Under the pieces are notes generated by a model. That model was given only the letters and a program-made list of their open reading frames with translations. It did no database searches and was not told the DNA's origin. From Diprion similis (lineage: Eukaryota; Arthropoda; Insecta; Hymenoptera; Diprionidae), in the NCBI RefSeq assembly GCF_021155765.1, contig NC_060114.1, positions 13,215,501-13,279,500 on the forward strand: DNA of 64,000 bases, given 5' to 3'. Within the stretch, counting starts at the first letter, position 1; each line of letters starts with the position of its first letter. Of the stretch, positions 12,561 to 24,918 are shown piece by piece. The translations under genes and the position numbers were made by a program.

Positions 12561-14233
12561 TGCCACCGGACTACAGGCTTTCATATTTTTCATCGTTCGA
12601 CACAAAAATTCTGGATGAAGAACACAGTGGGATATAAAATACTCTTGCTACTGCTGCTCAGCCATCGACATTTATCGCAACGTGTCACGATTTTTATGGC
12701 CAATAACCTGCATTACATGGCAGATCTATCATTCACTGTCATGGTCGATGGGTGATTTCGGCTAATCACTGTAGAATTACTGACTGCTACCAATAATTCG
12801 GAAATCCACTCGATGTGTACAATATATCCACTTTTGATAAGGCGACAGAAGGCTCCACAAATGCTGCTAAAATTTTTGTCATCCTCTATTATGAGAATCG
12901 GTAAAAAGTTAACAGTGGCTTATCTTTGCACTTAGCGTGGTACGATTTTTGTCCATCGTTATCTTTACCATTTGTGATTGTCAATCAATTTCGTACACTT
13001 AATGACATGGCTTGTTTCACGAAATAAATCAACTCCTCAGCAATACACTGACGATCAAATTATCATAATAAGACGAAGTCCCTTGGCCATTGTATGATAA
13101 TGAACCTACTTAACGCTATCACCATGTTCGTTCCCATGCTTGTACCAACCTAAGTACCGTGATACACTGCTGCACTTCCCGCTCAACATATTAGTACGTG
13201 AATTTAGTCAACTTCGCTACGCCATTCAACTTGCGAAAAATTGGAAAGGAAGCTTTGCCTTTAACCGTGTTTTTTCCCTAACCTGCGATCCATGGAGAAA
13301 TCTTGAGAAAATTGGTGTTATGTACTCAAAACTAATTACTTTGTGATCTTCAACTGTTTTACAGAGCAAAAATCTACCAAGTTAACATGTTTGGAATTTT
13401 TTCACTGCTGCTACATAGTTAGAATTTTTTCTTTGAGGAAATATTCCAACTACCTGCATGATTGCCGTTTGAAGTAAGGTCTTCCTTTCCGGAAGCGTTT
13501 ACAGTATACTTACCTGTATCATTGTGGTATGGGAACCATAATTCTCTACACGTTTTAACACTGAGCCAGAAACCGATCGTAAAACAGACGGTGAATCTCG
13601 GCAGCAATTTTCTCTTTCTATTCTAATAACAAGTTTGACCTCTGTGGAAGTTGTTTCCTGTAAGCTATATTGCACTATAATGCTGCACTCATTTAAGAAG
13701 TTATTCAGAGTATCTTCGCAGTTAAAAATCCTTCAAGTGATTTCTCACGCCAACAAAAATGAACGCCCACCCAACTCACATCCTGGAAAAAGTGAACGAT
13801 TTATTTGTCACTCGGTTGAATAATCGCGAACCGTGAAATAACAATACTCTGAAATTAACCAACCCACAAAACCATTCGACACTGCGCAGGCATCCATAAT
13901 TGACGGTTGAGTAATCGGAGAACGGATATCCTCTTTTTTTGTTTCCGTTCACCAGACGATCAATGACTCGAGACTCAGTAAGACTTCTTTCCTGAATATA
14001 ATTAATCGAACGATGCTCTTGTTTCAGACGGTGAACAGACCTCAATACACACCGAATCAGGACCCAGTGGTGTCGTTCACTACTACTCGACCATCAATCA
14101 GAAGTTAACAGAATCGGTAAGCGTGAACAGTAGTAACCGCCAATATTCATCCCCGCCTACTTGATGAGGGAGCTTATGGAGACACGAAACGCAGCTTAAA
14201 TCGACATTGGAGTGATTGAGCATTTTGTTACAG
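12561..14233. other. Presumed upstream or intronic sequence of pipe
   Basis: No exon can be assigned with confidence. The plus-strand frame around 12,615-12,755 starts with a leucine-rich stretch but does not look like a type II membrane anchor with a proper donor. The stretch ends with the acceptor (TTGTTACAG) of the first visible pipe exon. Confidence 0.4.
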
Positions 14234-17200
14234 TACGACGACATGGAGGTCCTCGACATCGACGCGTTGAACAACACTCGAAGGGCCACCAAGCAGGTGA
14301 TATTCTTCAACCGGGTACCGAAAGTCGGTTCCCAATCGTTCATGGAACTACTTAGAAGGCTCTCCGTGTTCAACAGGTTCTTCTTCAATCGGGACAGGGT
14401 TCAGAGGGTCGAAACCATTCGCCTAGCTCCAATCGAACAGGTACTGTAGATTTTGGACAGTAATGTCCATTAATGCCTTTTCCTTCCGGTTAACTTGTTC
14501 TCGGTCCCAAACAAAATGCGTGTTCGATTCTATACGAATCATGTGACGATGACTTGCGATTAAGTTGCGGTGAGAGGATGGGATTTATTGTCACATAATT
14601 CGTATAGAATCGAACTTGCATTTTATTTCAGACCAAAAACAAGGTAGCCGGAAGGGTAAGTCATTAGTGAACATTTACTGTACATCTCTTTGATTCTGTA
14701 ATTTGCATTGTCTTGAATATAAATTGTACCTCACTTTTGGGTAAACCAGGATATTTCCGTGATGTGTTCCTTAGGGACTCCTAATTATAGGCAAATCAGA
14801 GTTCAAATACACTACGAACAACACCGCTGCTCTTTTGTTAGCATGCTGCTGATATCACTCCGGCGATACTCGGAGCTACTCGGAGTTGTTTTGTACCCTG
14901 ATTTGCCTATAATGAGGAGTCCCTTTGGAACGCGTCACGGAACTCACCTGGTGTAAGTGATAAATTCAACGTTCAACAAAACTGTTTCGATTAAATTTTC
15001 TCGGTGTTGGTATATTTTTTTTACTGTACGTATGATTTGTATATTGAGACTCATTGAATGAACACTTTTCAGCTCCAACTGGCCACAATGGTTTCCGGTT
15101 ACGCTGAACCTTCCGTCTACATCAAGCACGTTTGTTTCACGAATTTTACCGAGTGAGTAGTGCAAAAGAATAGGTGCTCATGTTGTCCGATGGTTGTAAA
15201 ATCAAACAAATTAAATAATTCATTAGCTTAAAGAAAAAAAAAAAAAGATCGATCTGAAATCTTCTGTAGAATCTAGTTTCAAATCCATTTTTTGATCCAC
15301 GAAGTTTGGAAATCAGAATCAATAAAAAACAAACGATACGAGCTATTTCACTGAATTGAAATATATTCTGTAAATAAATGATTATTTGAAAGGAAATTAC
15401 ATCATACCTACAGAAGACTAAGTCCCTTCAATTTGTACGAAGAACTTCAAAGCGAATTTTTTTAATAGAATGCAAGTTGATCAAAATCGCACCGTTTCAG
15501 ATTCCCAAATTTCTATCCCTCACATATTTTTTCTCCAAACTTTAGTCGATTTCCTTTCAATCCTCAAAATTTTTCCACGAGGATTTTTTGACCAACGAAT
15601 CTGCCGCTTGCAGATTCAATTTGCCGGAACCAATTTACGTAAACTTGGTGCGAGACCCAGTCGAGCGTGTAATTTCCTGGTACTACTACGTCAGGGCTCC
15701 GTGGTACTACGTCGAACGGAAGCAGATATTTCCCGACCTGCCTTTGCCCGATCCGAATTGGCTGAAGAAGGACTTCGAGTCCTGCGTCCTGGAGGGCGAC
15801 AGAGAGTGTCGATACCTGGAGGGCGAGATCCACGAGGGCATCGGTGACCACCGACGGCAGACCCTCTTCTTTTGCGGCCACAGCGATAAATGCAGGTATA
15901 CCTAAGAATTCATCGCAATTTTCTTTATCTCTAGTTTGTTTTTCCCTAAGATTTTCGATTTTTAGAGTCGTCAAATTTTTCCTATTGCAAATTTGTATCT
16001 TTTCAACGCATTTGGGCTAAATTTACAACTATTCATCGTCAGTGTCACGTGTTACATTTTTATAAATTCTGTATCTTTTTTAGTGAGATTTTATGAAACC
16101 TACCTATAAATGTGCACTGATGATGTTAACTGTTAGAAAACTTGCAAGGATGCTCGAACATTTTATAACGATGCGGATAAGCTGGTACAGGAGTATGACT
16201 TGATTTTTCAAGATTTGAAAATTAAATAAAAATTCACCTTCTGTTAATAATTTTCAGACCATTCAACACGGTGGGTGCTTTGGAAAGGGCTAAACTGGCC
16301 GTTGAAAAACATTACGCGGTCGTCGGCATTCTTGAGGATATAAACAGCACTTTGACGGTACTAGAAAATTATATACCGAAATTTTTCCGTGGAGCAACAG
16401 ACGTCTACTGGGGTAAGTTGATTGCAAAAAAAAAATTGTCTGAAAACATATCTCAGTTTTGAAATTTTCATATCCATTAAAAGCTTAGAAACAGAAGGAA
16501 ATCCCAGCTTTTTGCAAGGGTTTACAATTCCCGTTGGTCAATTTAAGCTCAAATCGAGTCAACATATCCGATATCACACGGCGTCAAGAACTATATTTAA
16601 ATATGTTACATTTGCTTGGCCAATGGTCGATCTATTTTTATACAGTCTTACGGATATATATGCGAATACGTATAGTTACATATGTACTTGCTTAAGATAA
16701 TAAGACGAAATGAAACTTTAACCATCACAAATTTGCATCGTGAATAGAGAATTTTTAATCATTCATCAATAATCGTAATATCAAATTAATCACGCAATCG
16801 CTGGAACTGAAGCAATTGGTAAAAAAAATGATAAGGAATTGAAAGCCATGAATTACGCCTGCGGTAGGCAACCGATTTTACGTCCACGTAAGACCTTCAC
16901 TTTGTAGACCAAGGCGCAACAAACACTGATTGATGAGACGAAAAAAAAACTCAACCAACGTGAATTTGCGTCGCAAATAGAAAATTTGTAATCATTTATA
17001 AATAATTGCAATCTTCAATTAATTGTGCGATGGATAGAACTGCAGCAATCATTGAAAATGATTAGGATTTAAAAGTCTCGAATTGCGCCTACGATTAGCA
17101 ACCAATCTTACGTACTTGTAAGACCTTTATCTTATAGAATAAGGCGCAATGAAAATTTTAATGAACTGCGTGCGTCGCTTGTTTTTCGTTGCATCCAACC

Positions 17201-17481
17201 TAAGCTGTCGATAATTTTTTACTTATTATTTTTCTAATTCTTACATCAAATTTTTTTATCCTCGTTCTCTGTTCCCTATTGTTTCAGATGAAGTCAACTC
17301 ATTCACGAAGATAAATCGGAATTTTTTCAAACCACCGGTTAGCGAAGAGGTAAAGGATCTGGTGCGAAAGAATTTCACGAGAGAAATCGAGTTCTATCAA
17401 TTCTGTCGACAACGACTTTACAAACAGCTCAGAGCCCTGAGGTTAACTAATTTGCCGAATCAAATCGACAACACTCTTTAA
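14234..17481 (+). CDS. pip: Pipe-like uronyl 2-O-sulfotransferase (3' five exons, N-terminus not found)
   Basis: Exons 14,234-14,440, 15,073-15,152, 15,614-15,895, 16,258-16,412 and 17,288-17,481 join in consistent phases with GT..AG borders into 305 residues plus stop. Seen, numbered from the first visible residue: a PAPS 5'-phosphosulfate loop FFNRVPKVGS (24-33); a His (88, in IKHV) where HS2ST-type enzymes have the catalytic histidine; the 3'-phosphate motif RDPVERVIS (109-117); then GDHRRQTLFFCG and the C-terminal FYQFCRQRL. The wording FNRVPKVGSQS and GDHRRQTLFFCG is that of Drosophila Pipe rather than Hs2st. The family is Golgi type II membrane enzymes that sulfate uronic acids; in Drosophila, Pipe acts in follicle cells to set dorsoventral polarity. 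The cytosolic tail and membrane anchor must be encoded upstream. Only one set of catalytic exons is present here. Confidence 0.9.
14482..14655. repeat. Fold-back element 1 in pipe intron
   Basis: Arms of about 66 bp (14,482-14,547 and 14,590-14,655) are inverted copies of each other with roughly ten mismatches (my alignment by eye), separated by a loop of about 42 bp. Both arms share the core TTCGATTCTATACGAAT. No open frame is present. It could be a MITE or a local inverted duplication. It begins 41 nt after the donor of the first visible pipe exon. No clear target-site duplication. Confidence 0.8.
14731..14960. repeat. Fold-back element 2 in pipe intron
   Basis: A second imperfect palindrome in the same intron. 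The left arm, from TCACTT at 14,731, matches the reverse complement of the right arm ending AAGTGA at 14,960. The strongest part is GGGACTCCT(A/C)ATTATAGG followed by CAAATCAG, present in both arms. The centre has short direct repeats (TACTCGGAG). It shares no obvious sequence with fold-back 1, so the two are independent events. Confidence 0.75.
16703..17165 (+). repeat. ~230-bp tandem duplication in the last pipe intron
   Basis: Two diverged head-to-tail copies, starting about 16,703 and about 16,936, with the beginning of a third after 17,141. Landmarks repeat in order: AGACGAAA, AATTTGC..CG, AATAGA.AATTT, TTACG....GTAAGACCTT, AAGGCGCAA. The offset is 230-233 bp. Non-coding, lying between pipe exons 4 and 5 of the visible set. 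Confidence 0.75.
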
Positions 17482-17711
17482 GGATATTATTTTGATGAAT
17501 AATAAGGGGGCTGTTCTCAATTTTTCTGTCCACATATCGAGTGAAAACGATTACATTTTACGGGTGAATCGTGACAGAAAATTGCAGGGCAATCTTTTGC
17601 TTTTTCCTTCCTCGAGTGTATAAGCAAAGACAAAGAGGAAGAGAAAAATATCACAGACAATAATTATTTTCCAGACGGTAAAAATTTTCGGTTGCCTCGT
17701 CGATTAATAAT

Positions 17712-17717
17712 AATAAA
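17712..17717 (+). promoter_or_regulatory. Candidate pipe polyadenylation signal
   Basis: AATAAA 231 nt after the pipe stop codon, the first canonical hexamer in the 3' flank that I could find. Cleavage site not determined. Confidence 0.45.
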
Positions 17718-20700
17718 ATATTGTGATTGTGAAACGTTATCACGTTTAGCATTGTAGGCTTTATAGGTATATTGTAGAATTTTATTTGTATAATAGTCTT
17801 TAATTGAATTTGCGGATAAAAATGTGCGGCAGCATTTTCAATTTATATAGATATTAAAAAATCAAGCGGACCAATCTGCGTTTGCATTATGAATACGATA
17901 TGATTGAATGTATGCGTGTGTGATTATGTAAAGTATTGATATATAGTATATTTAGACCGCAAACTCGTGGGCAGCTATACCTATAAATATTATAATATCT
18001 TTTATAATCTTGATGAAAAGTAAATTTATATGAAAATTTGCAACGATAAATGGTTAAATTTCGATGCAAGCAAAGCGTTAATAATAACAATTATATTTTG
18101 CGGAAGATCGGACAAATTTTTTATAAATCAAAAGATAGATTTCGTCCGGTGTATTTTCTGCTTATCCTAGATATGTTTATTTATTATCTAATATACTTTT
18201 ATTCCAGAATAAATTTCGTATTCAAGAAGTTGGCAATGAGAATATAACGAAAGAAATAATAAATAAGTAAATCGCTGAATATATTCGTGGTAGAAATTTC
18301 TGAACTGAAGAATATGAAGGTTCCAATAATTGAGTATTCAAAATTTGAAAATTTGTAAGACCAAAAGGTTAAAATGAATTCAAAAAATACACACTCTATG
18401 AAACGGTATTTACGTACTTATATTACTATATCGGTGTAGTTTGAATTATTGTTTAGTGTATCGGACTATACTGCGTGAGTAAAAATTGTATACCTACTAA
18501 GAGGCGAGGTTATCATAAAAATATTCATAACCTCATAATCATGACAAATATTGTAAAATTAGTTAACTATACTTATACATATCACGTGAATTTAAACGTG
18601 CGCGAAATATAAATCTATTGGAAAAAAAAATAATGAAAAAACGGTTTTCCACCTTCCAATGTTTGCAGGCTCATAATAAATAACGAGCCTTAAATCTGGG
18701 TACGTATATCATTTTTCAATTTTTCTTATCACCCGCGTTTTCCTCCACGTTTGTTACAAGAAAAAAAAAAAACAAAACAATTACTTGAACGAAGAAATTT
18801 CTTTTCTCTTTTCTGTCTAACTCTTAACTTCAAAAACCCATCGATAAAATCAATTTTCAAAACTGAAAGTGTAGATCAAAATGAAGGCAAAAAATATTTC
18901 TAATCTTCACTTTCTTTTATGGCTATAGTTAAGCAATTAAGCAAAAATATCTATTCTTGATTTGATTAGCATTCCCTGTTTCGACAATTATTTCTATGCC
19001 ATTATAATCATTTATTATTTTTTCCAAAAATGTAGAGAAGAAGGCCGAACGATCGATGAATTATCGACATCGAAATGATCCATTTATGATATTATCGTTT
19101 GAATCGAAGTTTGTAAGTGTCGCGTACTCAATAATAATTTTCCTTCGCTAAATGGCCTTCGCGATGGATAGTTGCTCAAGATGAATATATAATATTGGCC
19201 GGTGATCGCAACGCTATGAATTTTTGCACAGTCCCATGTATGCATGAAGTGCAAGACATTCGGAACGCCGAGTGTTAATATAGTCGAGCTAACGCGATGG
19301 ATCCCGACCTCTGAATGCCAAATAAGTTTAAAACAATCTCCAATTGATTTGATCTGAGCAATTACAGATGACAGACATCTGCGATCGAATTCGTCTTATA
19401 AACCTCGAGCGGCGTTAAGCTTACAGGAAAAACAAATCATGGCAGCGGGACAAAAGTTAGCGAGCCGAGAAAACAGGTTTTTCGCGATACTTTTCAACAG
19501 CATGAAAAAGGAAAAGTCTGATGACCTCGAAACCTGCCGAGTGAAAAACTGAAAGTGATAGGAAAAGTTTCGAAAGAATTGAAATAAAAATGGGGAAAAA
19601 ATTTCTGAAAAACAAAAAATTTGTGCACTTTTTTTTCAATCAAAATATAAACTAGGAAAACCATAATTGTTTATTGAAAAAAGTATACGTGTTTGTCGGT
19701 AACATCGAAAATCGATTTATTTCCAGGAAAACCGGAAGTTCAAAATAAACAGGACATGTTAATTTTTCACGCCCATTATTCGATTGTAAAACCCTGTAGG
19801 TTAAAAAGTTTATTAATTAGCAGTTTTCGAGATCAACACGGGAGTCTGTCGAACTGGCCGACATTTTTCTAAAAACGTATTTTTCACGGATTCTACAGGT
19901 TCGAAAACATGAAGATTCGTTGAAATTAAAAAAAGGAATTTTCGACCTAAATCAATACTTTTCTCACATCACCAAAGGTAATGAGAAGTTAAAAATCTAC
20001 CAAAATCCGGAGGTCATATCAGTTTAATTTCCGTGTGACAAGAAGCTTACGAGGCCTTCCTTATGTCTCAAAAAATTTAATTCCGCACGTGACTGATATC
20101 GCAAAGTAAATCGCACAAAGTCATTGCGCAGTCCGTTACAATCAGTTTACATTACCTCAAGACAATTTATTTATTTACTCATCCATGACGCCTGCAGATG
20201 ATGCTCGTATTCCTTGCTTCATCCACGCTGGTTGAATTATTTCAAGATCTATTTTACGTGTATCTGTACTCTCCGGCCTTTTTTGCGACTGATTAATGCT
20301 TTACGCGATCGAATTTCTTATGTTTTCACACGACGATCCACTTTTGTCGATGTGCAAAACGGAAAGAAATTATAGTTTCGGTGAAATACGAGTCGAGGAA
20401 TGAAGTGCAAGATGTTCAATCTCTAATGTCAAGCATCTTCAGGACTATTCCATAAGTTGTCAATTTTCTAAATTATCTTCTAACTCATCGATATTCATTT
20501 ATCCTCTTAATTTTTATTTAGTCACGCGAGTAAACCAAGTTTGATACTGAAGTAACTATGTGGGAACAATATCGGTCATAGTTAATTGACCAATAATTTA
20601 ATTCTCTATCAGTTCAGTCTTGTATCATTGTTTCCTGTGTCGAATTTTTGCAAAATTTTCTTCCTATTGTTTTACTGTTGTTATTGACAATGTCCCATAC

Positions 20701-21800
20701 GGTGATCACTTATTATCGAGTGAAAGTTTTCCATGTACATAAGTGGGAATCAATTATTTTTCCGTGGATAAAACCTCCATTGTTAATTCGTTATCGTAGG
20801 TCGTAGGTCATAGGTCGTATAATAACGCTGACGCGTAATTATGTCTATAATAATACACAAATATTACTATATAGCTGTACAAAAATAGAATAAAGAAAGT
20901 GAAAGAATAAGGAAGAAGATAAAAGAAAAAAAGAAAACAATTTATTTATTGGGTATCAGCGTAGTCCTGAAACAACGTTACATTGTTACTTGCTTGCGTA
21001 TGCAATATACGTATATATTTATAAATAGTTTATGTATACAATATAGAAACCTGCGTCCAGCGAAAACGTCTTACGATACACAGTTCATAGTTTACATAGG
21101 TATATATATATGTATATATAATGGGTGTTGGGTATACGTATACATATATACGATGTACGTACGTTTTATTCAATGTATATCATATATTTACAATTATTCT
21201 TAGGTAATGTTACACTTATATTGCGCGTAAAATAAACGTTCGTTCTTTTTTTTTAATTAATTATTACATGATAGGAATAGATTCAATCAATTTTTACGAA
21301 CGGTTGGAAAAAAAGGAAAATGAATAATGGATGTGAAATTAAAACTTAAAAAATATATTAATGCCTAAAAACAAATATAACAACAATAACAACATCAACA
21401 ACAAAAACTAATTATTATTTACTCTCAGTAGTCTCGTTAATTTATCATTATTGCCAAGATCGTTTCATCCACTACTGTTATTATTTTTTTTATCATTAAT
21501 TTCTCTTATACAGTGCCTATACATCTAGAGTTATAGTTTTTCCTCTCTTTCCACCCTAAGATTTTACATACCTATATAATTCAATCGTGCTGCGATTATT
21601 TGAATTTTATTTGTTACTATTATCAGTTTTTTTTATTATTTGATTATACAATTTTGTCGACTTTTTAATTATTAGCTCGTCGTTCCACTCCATATTTTTA
21701 GGTTTTGCTTGTTGGATTTTCATTCCGTTTCGTTTATCGAAGAAGAAATAAACTCTATACACAGACTAGAGATAATACGTACATAGAAAAATATACTAGT

Positions 21801-21842
21801 TATATATATATATATATATATATAATATTATATATATATATG
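21801..21842. repeat. (TA)n microsatellite
   Basis: A nearly pure TA dinucleotide run within the AT-rich desert; a similar imperfect TA tract lies at 22,305-22,390. Confidence 0.85.
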
Positions 21843-22410
21843 CATATATTAATACAACATATAATATTTGTGTTATACTATATGTTTTGCTAAAATCTAA
21901 GTCATTTGACACGTCGGGTATATTATGTATTTAAATTTATGCCGTTTATAACAATATACATAATAATATTTTTATCAATTCAAATTCAACTTCGTGTATA
22001 GCGTATTTCTATAATCTCAATTCGATATTTATCTTGTATAGATTTAATATACCATTATTATTATATTATGATAAATTCGAACAAATGAAATTCATAGTTT
22101 CAAATTTTATACGCCACGATCGAAAATTCTAATTATATAAATATTATTCTCTACAACTTCGTTATCTATTTCTTTCTTTTTTCAATCGTTTCTTATTATT
22201 ATTGTTATAAAATAAACGAGGAAATATGCTACCGTGAGGTTTGTATTATTTATAAGCTTATATTCGTTAGTCTGCGTCTTCGGTTATGTGGAGAACGGAT
22301 ATAACATATATATAATAATATATACATATAAGTAGACAGATATTTTTCCTTCATACATATATACCTAGAAAATATATGTATATATATAACATATAGGTTC
22401 TTTTTTTATA

Positions 22411-22666
22411 CAGAGTGATTGCTAACGACTCAATGGTTCAATGCGCATGCGCTAAAATTCGAGAACAAGAGCAGTTGTTTTGTCAGGGCAACCAACATTC
22501 ATAAATTTAGACGACAGGTCGCCGCTATGCATGTAACCTCAAAAATCTCTACAGCTCTCGGTCATGCGAATTTATGAACGTTGGTCACCCTGACAAAACA
22601 ACTGCTCTTGCTCTTGAATTTTTCGCGCATGCGCATTAAAGCATCAAGTCGTTATCAATTCACTCT
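22411..22666. mobile_element. MITE-like element with ~98-bp terminal inverted repeats
   Basis: The left arm (22,411 to about 22,507) reads CAGAGTGATTGCTAACGACT and continues through AATGCGCATGCGC and CAGTTGTTTTGTCAGGG. The right arm (about 22,568-22,666) carries the same in reverse complement with scattered mismatches. About 60 bp lie between. The flanks read TTATA on both sides, which could be a 5-bp target-site duplication; a TA duplication is also possible because the last TIR base is ambiguous. There is no open frame, so it is non-autonomous. The superfamily cannot be fixed from the sequence alone. Confidence 0.8.
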
Positions 22667-24194
22667 TTATATTTATAGATTAATTTAGTTATTACTATTT
22701 AATTATCATAACAGCAATATATCTCCTTGGTTTTTGCACCTTTTCGTAACAGATAATATAATTCAATTCAATTCGTTTCAGTCTATCGGTTCCAACTACC
22801 ACAATCGTCATACTTCCGATTTATAGGCATCCTCATACCGCCTACATATTAATTTCTTTCCCCCCAACTCGTCTTCCTTATCGCTTCCTCTCTCAATTTC
22901 TCTTTCATTTCTCTTTCATTTTCTTCGTCTTTTAAATCACATTAAAATTGCAAATAGAAACCAAACTATAATCTCATGATATATTATATGTAGGTATAAT
23001 AATCACTTTGAACATGTAGTATAATTTTCTATAATAGGTATTATTAATACGATCGAATCAGCACGACATTTATTTATTTGGTAGGTATGCCGGTGTGAAA
23101 CAGAGTTCTGAACGGAACATGATAAGATCGTGCTAAATTTCTAATACACACGATTTTTTATTCTTATAACTGGACATGAAGACCAGAATCGATTTGTCTT
23201 AGTGTCTCTCCTCGATTATACTACTTACAAATGTGTCTGTAGAAATTAGAGAGCAGAATTGTCAAGCAACCGTTTTTTGACTATTTGTGAGAGAAAAAGA
23301 GAAAGTAAAAACAAAACTGAAAATCCTTTTGTGCTTCCATCGGAATTGAAATTAAGACCGTAAGACTCGCGTTTTATTCGCGACAAAGATATTCTGCAGA
23401 TTATTACCAAAACTTTCTCGTTTATCGCCGTCGTAATGTATTCCGCACACATAATTATTATATTTGTCGTTTTTTCATTCTTCATCCTTTATTCAATGAG
23501 GCAGGCTTGTTGCGTCTTGGGATATATATTCGAAAAGTTCTTTACTCTACACATTGTGCAGAGAAAAAAACGAAATTGTACTTAATTGTAGTGATGCTTC
23601 AACTCAGCTGCAGCATATAACGTTGGTAATCATAATAATCAAAAACCGTAATTCTCGAGAGAATAACAAAGTGAAAATAAACCATCTCGACGATTTTTTT
23701 ATTCCTTCCAAATTTCCCTGCTTTGCGAATTATCGGAGGTCCATGAATATTAGAACTTGAGCCATTATACTTGAAACATGTCAATTTAATGCTGAAGCAA
23801 TTCAAATTTCAGGCGCGTAATAAAACCCCCCGACTTTTTTTAATTTTCACATTTGCAGCAGCCCTGAGACACTCGTAATAATTCCATTAGAGTAATCACA
23901 GGATTTTCAGAAAATGATCAAGTCGTCAAGAAAATTGAGTAAAAGAAGCAGACGAAAATCAAAAGAGCGAGAAACTGGATTAAAAAGAAAGTGAACTACA
24001 TGCAAAGGGAAAATTTTCACTTTGAGATTCTGTTGAGGGGATCACCATGTGAGCTTACCTTGAAAAACTGGGAAAATACAGATTTGGTCACGTTGTTTCT
24101 GATATTGCTGTGTCAAAGAAACTGGACTTTCCAGACTAGAAAATTAAAATCAGTTTCATAAGCGAAGATTCGTTTGTTACAGAATTTATTCCGG

Positions 24195-24200
24195 TTTATT
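24195..24200 (-). promoter_or_regulatory. Candidate polyadenylation signal for the PP1 subunit gene
   Basis: TTTATT on the plus strand reads AATAAA on the minus strand, about 720 nt past the stop of the PP1 regulatory subunit; a second copy is 10 bp further on at 24,185-24,190. Confidence 0.4.
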
Positions 24201-24918
24201 GATCATCGGTTAAATAAAGATAAATGTTACTTTTTCAGTAAATTAACTTAATTTTCGTAAGGCTCCAAGTTTATAACGCCTCTATCGTATATGATTAGAG
24301 AAAATTTGGGCGATAAACTTCTTATCGAAGACACTACAATTTTAGCAAAGTGTTTGTAAACTTTCGTAGAGAAAAATCGTGCTTATCTCAATAGTCAACT
24401 CTTCTGTTATGAAAATATTGTCAGTATACATCATGCGATAGAAGCTTTAATTAATCCGAATAATGATAACTAATAACAATTAGCTGGTTAAAATCTCGAC
24501 GGCAAACAAGTCATATTGTGATAAAACTTGATGTTTGTTCATTTCGGTATGCATGCTTTTCAACCATTCCCCATTCCTCACGATCGACAAATTGAAACGA
24601 GTCTGAAAAATTCTGTACCATAGTTGGCATCACTGACTTGTTCCATTGATACAGTGATAACAATTCTTACCGAATCTGTATTTTCTCAATTTGTCCAAGT
24701 CAACTCATACCGTTCTCTATAGTTTGCTAACTGAATTCTTCTTGGCTGTCCCCCCTGCAGAATAACGGCAATGATCATGGTTACACCATACATGCGATCT
24801 CCTGGATTCCCCTCGTCTTCGCCACGACTGACATCAACGCATCATCTCCGTTGCAGGATCGGGTTTCACCCGATTCCTGTGGCCTCCTAAATAATCCAGC
24901 GCATTGGAGCAAGGTGCC

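Larger units (their letters stand above)
17718..24184. other. AT-rich gene desert with microsatellites
   Basis: No recognisable coding sequence on either strand. Very AT-rich between 20.9 and 22.4 kb, with several TA-rich tracts. One MITE-like element lies at 22,411-22,666. Presumed intergenic between the 3' ends of pipe (+) and the PP1 subunit gene (-), which converge. Confidence 0.6.

Noticed and set aside
12615..12755. Leucine-rich short frame (MKNTVGYKILLLLLL) as the missing pipe N-terminus
   Set aside because: Hydrophobic run too short and followed by histidines and charged residues; no convincing donor in the right phase.
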